Assembly (NCBI GenBank): GCA_920105625.2
Contig: OV050030.1
Span: 33,474,516-33,538,515 of the forward strand
DNA length: 64,000 nt
Direction of reading: 5' to 3'
Origin: Clusia tigrina
Lineage: Eukaryota; Arthropoda; Insecta; Diptera; Clusiidae
Below the pieces are notes generated by a model, which saw only the letters and a list, made by a program, of their open reading frames with translations, was not told the origin of the DNA and ran no database searches. The position numbers and the translations under genes were made by a program. Shown one piece after another: positions 1-10,880 of the stretch. Position 1 is the first letter of the stretch. Each line of letters starts with the position of its first letter.

Positions 1-316
1 GCCATCATATGACGACCATAGGCATCATCGAGAATCGGATGATTTGGGAATGGACAACGTGCATTCCTACCCCTGTACAGAGTTTCTGAGATTCATAAAC
101 GAGTCAAAGAAGTTTGAAAAGGTGTAACTTCTCTTGCACAATCCTCTTAACTCCCACTCACCCCAAAAATTTCCAGGCTTATAGAACAATGGACATCAAT
201 GCCTGTGTGTTTGGAGTCCTCCTTCTTCAGTGGTTCTCCGACCTACCCTACTTCTATTTTATTCTAAGGCTACATAGGAGTAAAAGAAAGGAAAGGTGTA
301 ACTTAAACGTGAGTCT
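1..316. repeat. Decayed interspersed repeat, related to 6395-6520
   Basis: No gene is visible. Around positions 85-185 the sequence resembles, in plus orientation, the reverse complement of about 6395-6480: both share the word gaaaaggtgtaactt, then a cacaatcctct stretch and a segment ending near 'tatagaacaatgga' (here) or 'tatagtgcaatgga' (there). A second gaaaggtgtaactt lies at about 290. This is probably the upstream part of the same non-LTR fragment family as the next entry, itself rearranged. Confidence 0.4.
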
Positions 317-973
317 GTGGACGGAACTGGGGCAGGAGTATTTGGGCCTAGAACCAGCCTCTGGGGACCAATGGGTTCTTTCCCAAACATTTTTCAAGCG
401 GAGATTCACCCCATTGAAGGATGTGCCCAGTTTCACATTGACAGGAAGTATCGGGAAAAAAACATCGTGATACTATCCGATAGTCAAGCAGCACTGAAAA
501 GTTTGAGCTCATCCTTAGTGAGGTCTAAACTTGTATAGGACTGTATTGGGAAACTTAACTCAGTTAGACTTAAGTATCAACAAGCTATGGGTACAAGTTC
601 ACATTGGAGTAGAGGGAAATGAGAAGGCTGGTAGCTTAACAAGAAAGCTTACGGCCTCTCAGTCCAACGGTCCTGGACCCATCTGTGGACTATCATCCAA
701 CACCATTGGCAGCCTGGTGAAGAAGTGCAAAGATGTTAAAAGAAGTCAAACCTGGAAAAGTGTTCCGGGATTAAGACAGTCCAAAGCTCTTCTGGGAGAT
801 TTTAATCCTAAAAGAGCTGAAGAGTTAATTAACATGCCTCGGAGTAAATTGAGAATCATCATTACAGGCGTTTTATGCGGAGACTGTAGACTCAACTATC
901 ATATGAATAAGTTGGGTCTATCTTCAGATGCCATCAGTAGATGCTGTGGAGAAAGTGACGAAGCCTCACTGCA
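317..973 (+). mobile_element. Non-LTR retrotransposon fragment, RNase H region (pseudogene)
   Basis: Two overlapping open stretches (317-538 and 531-973, frames shifted) together encode the end of a Jockey/R1-like polyprotein. The first has an RNase H segment with ILSDSQAALKSL. The second continues with a degenerate HIGVEGNEKAG motif (family form: H.GV.GNE.AD) and then a C-terminal cysteine-containing tail with YHMNKLGLSSD and GESDE. The frameshift shows it is dead. The copy is interrupted near 973 by a reversed element and resumes at about 2067. The same 3' region recurs on the minus strand at 6065-6450 and 30045-30215, so this family is repeated in the window. Confidence 0.75.
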
Positions 974-2066
974 TATTTTCATTATTATTATTGTGTAGGG
1001 GATTTAAAGCACCGCGACCTTTTGATCCATTGTGCCCCCATCAGAGGTTCAAAGTACATCTTCCTATCATCTGGATAAACGTGATGACAAGTTTTGACAC
1101 CAGAGGTTTCACATCACTGGCAGAGCTTTGGAAGAATTCCAAGTATTTCCTGCGGGTGTACATGAGAGTCGGGCAATGTGTCAGCACAAGCAAAGGCGTC
1201 TCCTCTTCCTCCATACAGAATCTGCAGGAGCCTTCCGAGGTGACCCCCATCCTCACCATATGTGAGTTCAGTTTAGAGTGTCCTGTGAGTAGGACTGTCA
1301 TCATCCTAAGATTATTCTTAAGAGAGATTGATGAGTGATTCGAATCTTTTTAGATGGTATGCACCTAGCAGAATCTTTGATACCCTTAGGCCTGGTGTGT
1401 TAACCTAGTGTTTGTGCCTATGGTGTCCCTCATCGATCCTAAGCTGGTTGAACAGCTTGCCCTTGCCTACACCGCAGAAGGTTTCTGGGCCAATAAAGGG
1501 TGTTGCAGCCCCATTCCTTGCAAGTTCGTCGGCAATCTCGTTCCCTTCTATGCCAGTATTTCCTGGAACCCATTGAATGGGGACTATGTTGTGTGAACCA
1601 ACAGCATTAAGTTTTCTGATGCACTCCCATACCAGTTTCGAATTTACCTGATAAGAGGTAAGTGCCTAATTGCCGCTTGGCTACCCGATAAGATGGCAAT
1701 TTTCTTGCGCTCGTAACCTTTTTCAATGTTGAAATATGCACATCTCTCAATAGCGTAGATTTCCGCCTGGAATTCATAGTATTTGTATCTAGGTCCAAAT
1801 ACCCCGCGCCGGAACCCTCTTCTGTAAGAGATCCGTCGGTATACCAGATGATCGTGGACTGATCTAACCTATAGGTTTCGCTGAGACCTCTCCATAGGTT
1901 TTTGTAGCTCCACTCTGTTTTAAACAACTTAGTAAAGCTGTAGCGCGTGTTTGTAAAGTCATTCGGTATACAGATGTCTGGAATAGCCTTTGATGATGTT
2001 TCGACCATCTGACTCCCGAAGATACTTTCAGGACCGTTTACTGGCCTCGTCATTATATACAGAACC
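974..2066 (-). mobile_element. Nested non-LTR retrotransposon fragment (RNase H plus zinc tail)
   Basis: Minus-strand reading from about 2053 gives the start of an RNase H domain with the motif WYTDGSLTEEGSGAG (around 1790-1860), a decayed middle, and at 1304-1041 a C-terminal zinc-finger-like tail (LLTGHSKLNSHMVRMGV, then a CRFC motif). Stops and frameshifts break it. The 3' end is at about 985-1000, where the minus strand ends in (AAT)n. The 5' end is truncated. It lies inside the plus-strand fragment of the neighbouring entries: sequence left of 973 (…gacgaagcctcactgc) and right of 2067 (cacctgatcc…) join into one continuous match to the copy at 6300. Boundaries are good to about 20 bases. 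Confidence 0.7.
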
Positions 2067-2330
2067 CTCCCACCTGATCCATAGACTGCGGACCTTTGGC
2101 ACGCAAAATACAACGGTGTTTTGGAGAATATATCTTAGATATGAGCACGATCCCTCAACTTCATTCCTTCAAAATCCAGGAATTCCTGACGGAAATTAAC
2201 CTGACACAAGATCTTTAGATGTGACTATCCTCATCTTTTAAATAAATAAGGCCATCACCATACATCTTTCAGTTCAGTTCCATGGTGTATAGCACCTTTC
2301 AATGAAACTAATATAATCTTCTTTTATAAG
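2067..2330 (+). mobile_element. Non-LTR fragment, resumed 3' end
   Basis: This is the continuation of the 317-973 fragment beyond the nested insertion. It matches the reverse complement of 6090-6300 through the words cacctgatc, tttggcac, tagatatgagca, aattcctga.ggaaattaacctgac and aaataaata, ending in the 3' untranslated region. From about 2331 to 2520 I see nothing recognisable. Confidence 0.7.
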
Positions 2331-2522
2331 ACGAACTTTTTACATGAATCATTTTGGGGAACACAGCTCATAATCCTTCTGTGACATTAACTGATACAGA
2401 CAGAACATCTGGCAAACCATTTTGTTCTTAAGCCACTGAAAGTCCCTGTCAGTCGTCTAGCAATCCAAACGGTAGATAATGAACCCTACTCCTTTAAATA
2501 TTCTCAATGTACATTTCATCAC

Positions 2523-3930
2523 TTGAGTGTGAAGATGGATTACAGTTTGTTTGGCAGAGGTGAAGATGGATTACATAGTCCTTTTGGAAGAGATGAAGAT
2601 GTATTCCATAGTCCGTTGGGAAGAGATGAAGATGTATTCCATAGTCCGTTGGGAAGAGACGAAGATGGATTACATACTCCGTTTGGAGGAGTTGAAGATG
2701 TATTCCATAGTCCGTTGGGAAGAGATGAAGATGTATTCCATAGTCCGTTGGGAAGAGATGAAAATGGATTACATAGTCCGTTTGGAGGAGTTGAAGATGG
2801 ATTACATAGTCCGTGTGGAAGATGTGAAGATGGATTACAGAGTCTGTTGGGAAGAGATAAAGATGGATTACATAGTCCGTGTGGAAGATGTGAAGATGGA
2901 TTACGGAGTCTGTTAGGAAGAGATGAAGATGGATTACATAGTCCGTATGGAAGAGAAGACGATTTATTACATAGTCTGTTGGGAAGAGATGAAGATGGAT
3001 TACAGAGTCTGTTGGGAAGAGATAAAGATGGATTACATAATCCGTTTGGAAGAGATGTAGATGGATTACAGAGTCCTTTTGGAAGAGATGAAGATGGATG
3101 ACATAGTCCGTATGGAAGATGTGAAGATGGATTACAGAGTCTGTTTGGAAGAGATGAAGATGGATTATATAATCCGTTTGGAAGAGATGTAGATGGATTA
3201 CAGAGTTCTTTTGGAAGAGATGAAGATGGATAGTCCGTATGGAAGAGATGAAGATTTATTACATAGTCCGTTGGGAAGAGATGAAGATGGATTACATAGT
3301 CCGTTTGGACGAGTTGAAGATGGATTACATAGTCCGTGTGGAAGATGTGAAGATGGATTACAGAGTCTGTTGGGAAGAGATAAAGATGGATTACATAGTC
3401 CGTGTGGAAGATGTGAAGATGGATTACGGAGTCTGTTAGGAAGAGATGAAGATGGATTACATAGTCCGTATGGAAGAGAAGACGATTTATTACATAGTCT
3501 GTTGGGAAGAGATGAAGATGGATTACAGAGTCTGTTGGGAAGAGATAAAGATGGATTACATAATCCGTTTGGAAGAGATGTAGATGGATTACAGAGTCCT
3601 TTTGGAAGAGATGAAGATGGATGACATAGTCCGTATGGAAGATGTGAAGATGGATTACAGAGTCTGTTTGGAAGAGATGAAGATGGATTATATAATCCGT
3701 TTGGAAGAGATGTAGATGGATTACAGAGTTCTTTTGGAAGAGATGAAGATGGATAGTCCGTATGGAAGAGATGAAGATTTATTACATAGTCCGTTGGGAA
3801 GAGATGAAGATGGATTACATAGTCCGTTTGGAGGAGTTGAAGATGGATTACATAGTCTGTATGGAAGAGATGAATGTGGATTACATAGAAAAGAAAACTC
3901 CGCAAAGCATTTTCATTTGAAGAGCTAAAA
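2523..3930. repeat. 33-bp minisatellite with 523-bp higher-order repeat
   Basis: Tandem array of a 33-bp unit built around gaagatggattacatagtcc followed by gtttggaagagat, with variants such as gtgtggaagatgt. A larger block recurs with a shift of exactly 523 bp: the segment ending at 3101 recurs ending at 3624, and the segment starting at 3193 recurs at 3716. Because 33 is eleven codons and the unit has few stops, open frames of 118 to 235 codons appear on both strands. They are periodic and low-complexity (for example repeats of HSPLGRDEDGL) and are most likely not genes. The array ends in aaaagaaaactccgc at about 3890. Confidence 0.95.
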
Positions 3931-5004
3931 GACGAATGGATTCCATAAAAATAACTTACTTCTGAGAAATTTCACATCACAATGAATTGTTTGACTTCAT
4001 AAAAGAAAGTAGGGTGCCTCTTTATCCGCCTAATCTAATCTAATCATTCTTTGATGCCAAAAAAACTTAACTATATTATGAACTACTTTCTGGATAATTT
4101 GCTGAAGTGGGAGGCATAAACGCATTACATTACGAAAATCCGGTTGAGCCAAAGGTTATATCACTGGATTATGTGAACCTTTAAAAGAGTTTTTCATTAA
4201 ATACCATCATTTTACCTTTTTATCATAAGAAAAGAGGCTTTTAGTTACCCAACCCCGTGGTATACAGGTAGGATTACTCAGGGGCTCACGCAGAACTAAT
4301 TAAGCTTGAATCTGTGCTGTGAGGTGGCCATGTAACTCCATGCACAATCGCTGCTGAAACACTACGAGCTTGTTTTTCCCCCCTTTTCCACTAAGATCGC
4401 TATCATAACCGCAGCTACTTGTTATGAGGTACCATGATTTATATTCAGACGCTCCTCTAAACCTATTTACTGCCTTTTAAAGGCAAAAATTCGAAAAGAA
4501 ATAATTGCGCTCTCGTTCTGGCCAAATTTATCTCTCAGCGTGCTTTCGGTGTTCCTAATTATCCTTTTGCACGAAATGAGCTACAACCAGGATGTGGGTG
4601 GGTATAAAGTCGAACAAAAACGCGCAACTACCACAGCGAGGATTCTATTAATTAAAGTGGATAGTTTGTTAAACGGAAGCAAAGGCGACCGACCAATCCC
4701 GCCACTAGGATTAAAGTAAAGTGCCTATGATTGAATTGAGAGTGTGTGCGTGCTGGTGGAAGAGCGTAAAATGTAGTTTTATTGTAGCATACTTTGCGGC
4801 GACTTTCTTGTTTGCTCGTGCATTAACGTAATTGAAATGATTTTTAAGTACTTCACGGTCGTGAGGTGGTTAGGGGTGTGATGAGGGTAAAGTTTATGGG
4901 TAACTACTTGGTTGAACACTTCTCAACTACTGCGTTTTATTCTCTACATTGTATACTGGGACGGCCTTCAATACGGGTTGGGTTTCTACATAAAAAACTC
5001 TTTG
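3931..5004. other. Intergenic, no gene recognised
   Basis: No coding region or RNA gene is recognisable. A short cctaatctaatctaatc run at 4028-4043 resembles the 3' tails of the non-LTR elements elsewhere in the window and may mark the end of an old insertion. The rest is unstructured AT-rich sequence, forming the 3' flank of the minus-strand Myb/SANT-like gene. Confidence 0.5.
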
Positions 5005-5010
5005 TTTATT
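5005..5010 (-). terminator. Polyadenylation signal AATAAA
   Basis: The minus strand reads AATAAA 19 bases past the stop codon of the Myb/SANT-like gene. It is the canonical hexamer and the only one close to the stop. Confidence 0.6.
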
Positions 5011-5028
5011 GAATTTCTTTTTGCACTC

Positions 5029-7556
5029 TTATATTTCGCTCTTATATTTGACATCTAGTTCATGAATTGCTATCCGCTCTTTTTGTTCAAGTTCAAGTTT
5101 TTTCAATTCAAAATCCTGCTTTAATTTCGTCTCGTCCAACCGCAGCTTCTTTAGCCGCAAATCGTGTTCGATTGTAAATTTGTCTCGTTCAAATTGCAAC
5201 TTTTGTTCCTCGAGTGCCAGGTGAGCCTCGAATTCTTTTTTCTGTTGTTGCAGTTTTTTGTCTCGATAGTTTTCTCTTTCTTTCTCCATGTAAATCAGCT
5301 CATCAACAGCTGATGTACGGCCACGTTTCTTAAGGCTAACCACAGGATGTAGACCTGGCTGGGATGTTCTGTGCGTGAGGCTGGGCATCGGTGGTGCTGC
5401 TACTAATTTTGTTTCAAACGGTTGCGTGGGTGGTAATGGTGCTGTTGTTAAGGATTCTGTTCTAGAGATTATGGATACCGATGCTTCCGATCCTGCTGGC
5501 GATGATGGTGCCGAGACATCACTTAATATCTCTTCTTTAACGCTTAAGATAGATGACTCTGGCTGGGGTGATTCCGTTCCGCTGATTTCATTTTTTTCGC
5601 CAAATATTTCAATCAGGTCGTCATAATATGGACAGGTTTTGCTGATTCGGTCTGTATTGAAAGAAGCAGTGAGATTAATGTTCTTTATGTAGAGATATGT
5701 TAACGATAACCAGATAAATGCTCACTAAAGTCATGGTCAAATAAATGGGGGTGTGGGGATGGTAAAGGTGCGAATCTGATAATTGATACGATAATGTCCA
5801 CGGACCACTAATAAGGTAGCCGCAAGGTCACAGCAACAACAATGGCATGAATGAATTGACAGTTGAAAACATCTGATCGCCGTTGACAGCCGAAAAAACA
5901 GTCATCCTCGATTTCATTTTCTTTTTATTACAAGACAGACGTCAAAAAGTATCAAGAAGAATATCAAGTGCGCCCTGGAAGAAGAATGCGAGTGAGTAGA
6001 ATTGATGTGGGGTAGGGGGTTAAACCGCCCAAGAAGGAGGCCTCCACGCACTCAGGCAATATACTATTAGATTAGATTAGATTTATTTAAGGGTGTTATA
6101 CACCGCGACCTGAAAGATCTATTGTGATGCCCCTATTTATTTCAAAGATGGGAAAAGACTCATCTAAACATCTTCTGTCAGGTTAATTTCCATCAGGAAT
6201 TCATATATTCATCAAGCTGAGAGATCTTGCTCATATCTAAAATATATTCTATAAACACCTGAGTCTTTTGTGTGCCAATGGTTCGCAGTTCATGATCAGG
6301 TGCATTGAGTTTTCGTCACTTTCTCCACAGAATCAACATATGTCATCTGAAGATATACCCAACTTATTCATATGGTATCCATTGCACTATAAACCTAGAA
6401 TACTTGGCCGGAGGGGCAGATAGAGGATTGTGAAAGGGAAGTTACACCTTTTCTTTCTTATATGAATCTCAGAAGTCTGTCCAAGCATAAGGAATGTACA
6501 CAGGCTATTCCGAAACTATTTGTGCCAGTGCCCCCTGGTAATGTCATTGCAGATATATTCTTCCTCTCTCTCTATACGAGTATTATATATTTAATATATT
6601 CTTTATATTATATAAACAATATATTCTTCATATTATATAATTAATATATTATCTAAAAAGATATATATTTTCTATAAATTGGCACTATGGTTGTGAGGTA
6701 TCATGTTATTACATCAGGATCGCCCATTATTGCATCATAGATATTAAGGAAGGTGAATAATTCCTTGTCCATACATGGGTAAAGTGAATTCCTTGTCACA
6801 CATGGGATAAAAATTACGTTTTTCCCTTCGGATTTCTTGAACCAAAATTATTATAGTCTCCCACCGACCTTGTGACTACCTCCTAACTAACATTGGCACA
6901 ATTGCCCGTCACCTTTTTCGGAATAAAATAAATAAATATCGGGCTTCGTGTTCTCTTTCTCGAAAAATCAGACCAAACCCTCAGACACCCGCTCATTTAT
7001 TCTTAGTTTCCCACATCTTCTCCTTGAAAAATCAGACCAAATCCTCAGACACTCGCTCATTTATTCGTCGCTCGTTTCTTCCGCAGTCTGTTACCTCTCT
7101 TAGTCTGCCCTGATTTCAGTTTCAGTTAGCATTCAACTGGTTATTTCGCAAACGACTCTTGCGAAGCACCCTTAATATAACACAACTTACATCTGAGATT
7201 TTTCAGTGTCTCTTCGTCCTGCACACCGCACTCGAATTTGCGCCATTCCTCCGCCTTTTGGAATCTCTGCTTGAAGTATCGCATTTTATATTTGATTAAA
7301 TCCCATGTCGCGTCTATTTTCGTCGCCGCCAGCAATTTTTTGTAATATATCTGGGCAGTTGGTTTCTGCCAAGGTAAATTCACAATTTCTAGTATTAAAT
7401 TACACAAATATTTATCAAAAATATTACCTCGAAGTCGGTATGTTTCTGAACGTAGCGCAGTATTTGACGATTCTCCAGTTGACTCCATTTTTTCACCGGC
7501 TGGGCTCTTTGGCGTTTCTTGTGAACCTTTTTATAGTTGCTCCGATCTGCATTCAT
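5029..7556 (-). CDS. Myb/SANT-like DNA-binding protein with C-terminal coiled coil, three exons
   Basis: I join exon 1 at 7556-7428, exon 2 at 7365-7191 and exon 3 at 5651-5029. Splice sites are gag|gtaata…ggcag|aaa (intron 62 bp) and agat|gtaagt…tacag|acc (intron about 1.54 kb), and phases agree (0, then 1). The product is about 308 aa. Residues about 20-120 look like the Myb/SANT-like fold of insect zeste/harbinger-type proteins: KKWSQLENRQILRYV, then KPTAQIYYKKLLAATK, then WDLIKYKMRYFKQRF, closing with TCPYYDDLIEIFGE. Next comes a Ser/Pro/Glu-rich linker, then a basic patch (LKKRGRTS), then a charged coiled coil rich in K, E, Q and L to the end. Start: the ATG at 7556 opens the frame that splices cleanly; another ATG at 7488 lies in a different frame that joins only without splicing. 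The second intron holds a retrotransposon fragment. Probably a nuclear, sequence-specific DNA binder; whether it is a host gene or a transposon-derived one cannot be told here. No orthologue is named. Confidence 0.75.
6065..6450 (-). mobile_element. Non-LTR 3' end inside an intron
   Basis: The minus strand carries the cysteine tail (YHMNKLGISSDDI, a stop, FCGESDE) and 3' UTR of the same family as 317-2330, ending in a tail read on the plus strand as attagattagattta at 6067-6081. It lies in intron 2 of the Myb/SANT-like gene, in the same transcriptional direction. It is 5'-truncated and has an in-frame stop. The adjoining 6540-6680 is simple TA-rich sequence. Confidence 0.7.
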
Positions 7557-7964
7557 AATTAATTACACAAATTCATCAAACATTAACTTAATAGTCAATA
7601 TTTATTCAATAGTTACTCTGTAATGCAGCGTCGGTTTATGATGTTTATCGTGAGGCGAGTCAGTGTTGCTAACTCACAGAGTCGACTGATGCACCCCTTG
7701 CGGCCCTTTCTGTGACTTGCGGCCGTGTGAATAAATTTGTGATTTTTTCACTTTAAATAAATGTTTTATTGATTAGTTAATTTGTTTCTATAATAAAATG
7801 ATTCTTTATATTGATTTTGGTGTTTTGTACTTGGTTTAGTGGTAGATTTTTGTCAATAATACGCTAATTGTTTGTGTACATGTTGGAGTTGAAAGCGTTG
7901 GCAACACTGAAAGTTATATGTGTTATAATTTTACACCCGAGTAAAAGTGCAAAAGGAAAAGCAG
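7557..7964. promoter_or_regulatory. Upstream region of the Myb/SANT-like gene, possible divergent promoter
   Basis: This 400-bp gap separates the minus-strand start at 7556 from a small plus-strand frame at 7965. It holds a relatively GC-rich block at 7650-7730 and a ttggcaacactg word at 7899-7910; a related tgttgctaactc lies at 7667-7678. No TATA box with an initiator at correct spacing was found. The call rests on position only. Confidence 0.25.
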
Positions 7965-8063
7965 ATGAAGGAAAAGAGTAAAAGTGTAAAAAAAGCCACG
8001 GTGTTGCCGGACGATGCGAAATGTGTAAAAATGGACAAGAAATTTTGGAAAATTTTATTTTAA
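7965..8063 (+). CDS. Tiny hypothetical frame, possible first exon
   Basis: ATG at 7965 opens a 32-codon frame rich in lysine (starts MKEKSKSVKKATVLPDDAK), ending at TAA 8061-8063. The region is less AT-rich than what follows. It could be the start of a plus-strand gene divergent from the Myb/SANT-like gene, or chance. No convincing donor was found. Function unknown. Confidence 0.2.
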   Translation: MKEKSKSVKKATVLPDDAKCVKMDKKFWKILF

Positions 8064-8643
8064 TATATATTTATTTATAATTATTATATTGCTACTGACT
8101 TTTGCCACTACAGTGATAGTGTTTCGTATAATTACTTGGTTATACTATTACTTTAGTGAGAACAATTTGAAGCTATATAATATATAAATAAATTTAAATA
8201 AAATTTATAAATAATAAAACAAAGGATAATTGACATTATTCTATTGTGACTTTAAGCATTCCTAACAATTATTGTACTGCATGTGAGTTAACCTAAATTG
8301 GAACAGAACTCGAAGCTATTTCGAAATTTGATTAGAAAAAACTTCCGGGAAATTAGATTTTACAATACATATATATAGTAATATATACTTATAAAAATAA
8401 TAATTATTAATAATTCTACTATTTATTTATAAAAAGAAAAATAATTTTTAATAATTATTTACAAAAACTTATATAATTATTTGTAAATATTATTTATAAA
8501 CTATTAATTATTTATTATTTAATAACTATAATTTAAAGAACAGCAGAACTGCAGATGCCTTTGCCCGATTCATTTGAAAATTTAATCACAAGTTCTTACT
8601 TACATTCTTAAAAACTTCATACGAAATTATTAAAAAAGTTATT
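8064..8643. other. AT-rich intergenic, nothing recognised
   Basis: Very AT-rich sequence with simple TTATAAT-type runs. It includes the T-run after the tRNA at 8644, read on the minus strand as acttttttaat, which is a normal RNA polymerase III terminator. Confidence 0.6.
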
Positions 8644-8660
8644 CGCCCCCGGGTGGACTC

Positions 8661-8700
<40 letters not shown>

Positions 8701-8717
8701 AATTGCGCCACGGAGGC
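8644..8717 (-). tRNA. tRNA-Asn(GTT), copy 1
   Basis: 74 nt, minus strand, beginning GCCTCCGTGGCGC and ending CACCCGGGGGCG. The acceptor stem (GCCTCCG with CGGGGGC, one wobble) folds. The D arm (A box TGGCGCAATTGG), the anticodon loop CTGTTAA with anticodon GTT, and the T arm (B box GGTTCGAGTCC) are all intact. CCA is not encoded. A T6 run follows within 12 nt as terminator. No intron. Confidence 0.97.
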
Positions 8718-9590
8718 ATATGATTGTGATTGTCACAAGCAGCACTTATGCTTATATTGCAATTGTGTTTGTTTTATATGCATATGCTTCCTTGAGCAAA
8801 GTAACAGGGCAGACTAAAGAAATAATAAATACTTTAAAAAAAACTAAAATTTTTATAATATATAAATGTTTTTTTTGGTTTGAAAAATATTAAAAATAGG
8901 AAAAAATGTAAACATAAAATAAAAAATAGAGTTAAGTGAGAATTAATAAATAAATACATTTAAAAAAAGTTAAATAATTAAAAAATATTAATAAAAATTT
9001 AAATAAGCATTAAAATTTAAAAAAATATAAAAATAATAGTGTGAATAAAAAAAAAATTTTTTTAAATAATTTTTAAATTAATTAAATATATTTTAAAATT
9101 AATTTAAAAAACCTTCATTTTAATATTTCAAAAATATATACAATTTTATTTAAAAAATCATCAATATTATTATCTATAAACAGATTTTATGCCTGTCAAA
9201 CGGAAATATTAACATAAATAATTGGCAAGAATTTACAAGTTGATTTTGAAAGAGTATAAACATTTTATCAGAAAACAATATATTTTATTAAATTTATTTT
9301 TATTTATTTATTTAACAGAGGAATTATTATAAATAATTATTACACTAAAATAAAAATTGTTGGCTACCAGGGCCTGCGGCTTTTGTTAACTTACTAATCT
9401 ATTTTAAAAGTACATATAAACTATTTTAACAAACATACAAATTAGAAACAGAAGAAAATAAATTAAAAAAATAATAATTAATTAAAAATCATTGAAAACT
9501 AAATAAATAAAAAAAACTAATAATAATAAATACAATACAAACAATCCCATAAATAATTAATATTTTGTACGTATTTTAAAAAATTTCGTG
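8718..9590. other. Extremely AT-rich spacer with a retrotransposon tail remnant
   Basis: Mostly A/T homopolymer mixtures with no coding signal. At about 9345-9420 a block with ggctaccagggcctgcgg and ttttgttaac resembles the 3' UTR blocks of the I-like copies near 13850 and 49395 (gccagggct…tttgtt). It is probably an old 3' end on the minus strand. Confidence 0.5.
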
Positions 9591-9607
9591 CGCCCCCGGG
9601 TGGGCTC

Positions 9608-9644
<37 letters not shown>

Positions 9645-9664
9645 GCCAATTGCGCCACGGAGGC
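9591..9664 (-). tRNA. tRNA-Asn(GTT), copy 2
   Basis: 74 nt, minus strand, identical to copies 1 and 3 except for two changes: GGCTAGC instead of GGTTAGC in the D arm and GAGCCCA instead of GAGTCCA in the T loop/stem. Both leave the fold and the A and B boxes acceptable. Anticodon GTT. A T6 run (aaattttttaaa) follows. Confidence 0.95.
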
Positions 9665-10004
9665 ACGCATCCTGGTACGAAAATAAATGGGATTTATACC
9701 TTAGTATGTGTGTGTATGATTTCTATTGTCGTATGTGTGTATATGCTATATGAACACTAAGGGCTTAGCTGGTTTTTACATAGCAGATAGCGAAACAGCT
9801 GCCAAATTCGAAGTTAACATTACAGTCGCCATTTCGCTAAAATTCAAAATTCATACGCAGAGCAAGCTTATGTGAGGAATCGTAGCATTTATTATATATA
9901 TTTATGTATATATTTTTTATATATGTATATTTCTATATTTATTGTAAATATATGTTTTTGGTAACATAAAATAATATTTTAAAAATTTTTGTAATTTATA
10001 AGAA
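9665..10004. other. Spacer, nothing firm
   Basis: AT-rich spacer with a somewhat less AT-rich block at 9755-9890, which could be the leader of the small frame at 10005. No promoter element is recognised. Confidence 0.4.
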
Positions 10005-10229
10005 ATGAAAAATATTTTTAAAAAACATTATGTATCATACGATAGAACATCTCTGAATTATTTAGAAAAGCGGATGAAATCACGGCATTTCCTCTATAAA
10101 CCATTGGAAAACGTCTTTAGAAGGGAAATGGAATATATTCCCAGAAGAATTAAAAGTCCCACTCATTTCTTCAATGCCAAATCGATTGGACAGACAGTTT
10201 TCTTAAAAGATGATCCTACAAAGTATTAA
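10005..10229 (+). CDS. Hypothetical 74-aa protein
   Basis: The frame runs from ATG 10005 to TAA 10227-10229. Its composition is protein-like rather than repetitive: basic and aromatic, with segments such as RTSLNYLEKRMKSRHFLY and SIGQTVFLKDDPTKY. An in-frame stop lies two codons before the ATG. The end is followed at once by two gaaataaa words, possible poly(A) signals. No domain or family is recognised. It sits between two tRNA genes on the opposite strand. It may be a real short gene, the last exon of a larger one (an ag precedes the ATG), or chance. Confidence 0.35.
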   Translation: MKNIFKKHYVSYDRTSLNYLEKRMKSRHFLYKPLENVFRREMEYIPRRIKSPTHFFNAKSIGQTVFLKDDPTKY

Positions 10230-10823
10230 TTGTAGAATTTATATTGAAATAAAAGCATTAATTGTCAAATTTGATATTGAAATAAACACGTTAAAATAAT
10301 TACAATTTAATTTAAAAGCAGTCATGCTATGAAGTCACCTTTTTAGCGGTACATGCTCCATAATAGGATCTGGAATCAAATCGAATATATGAAATTACAG
10401 CAGTCTGCTGCGCTGTACAATCATCATATCTTCCATATCTCTACGTAGTAATTCTGTGTCTAGCCACAAAACCTGGAATCAAAGAGTATACATAAATAGA
10501 GATTGAATCACTAAAAATTTTGTGAAATGGAAGTGTGGCGATTTCACAAAAATCGGTGAGCGAGATGCAAAGCATGTATTTATGTTCCAACAATAATTTC
10601 GTTCGTCATGCGAGCTCTATTTATGCTACTACTCTTCTTTTCCTTCTTCCCTTGGGTGAATTTCTCTATTAATGGTAATGAATATTAGTTTCTCAGCAAT
10701 GCCATATGCCAATGTTTCATTACGGTGATGACCAGACAACTTTATACGTATTATACCGAAAGTAGTGAAGATTCCAGTTAAAAAAGGTTGCCTAAAATTT
10801 GTTTATTTAAAAAAGTTAATTTG
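10230..10823. other. Intergenic, nothing recognised
   Basis: No coding or RNA gene is evident. A moderately GC-rich stretch at 10330-10760 has no interpretable structure. Confidence 0.5.
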
Positions 10824-10840
10824 CGCCCCCGGGTGGACTC

Positions 10841-10880
<40 letters not shown>

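Noticed and set aside
2523..3905. Long open frames on both strands in the 33-bp array
   Set aside because: They are periodic, present in several frames at once, and explained by a stop-poor unit divisible by three.
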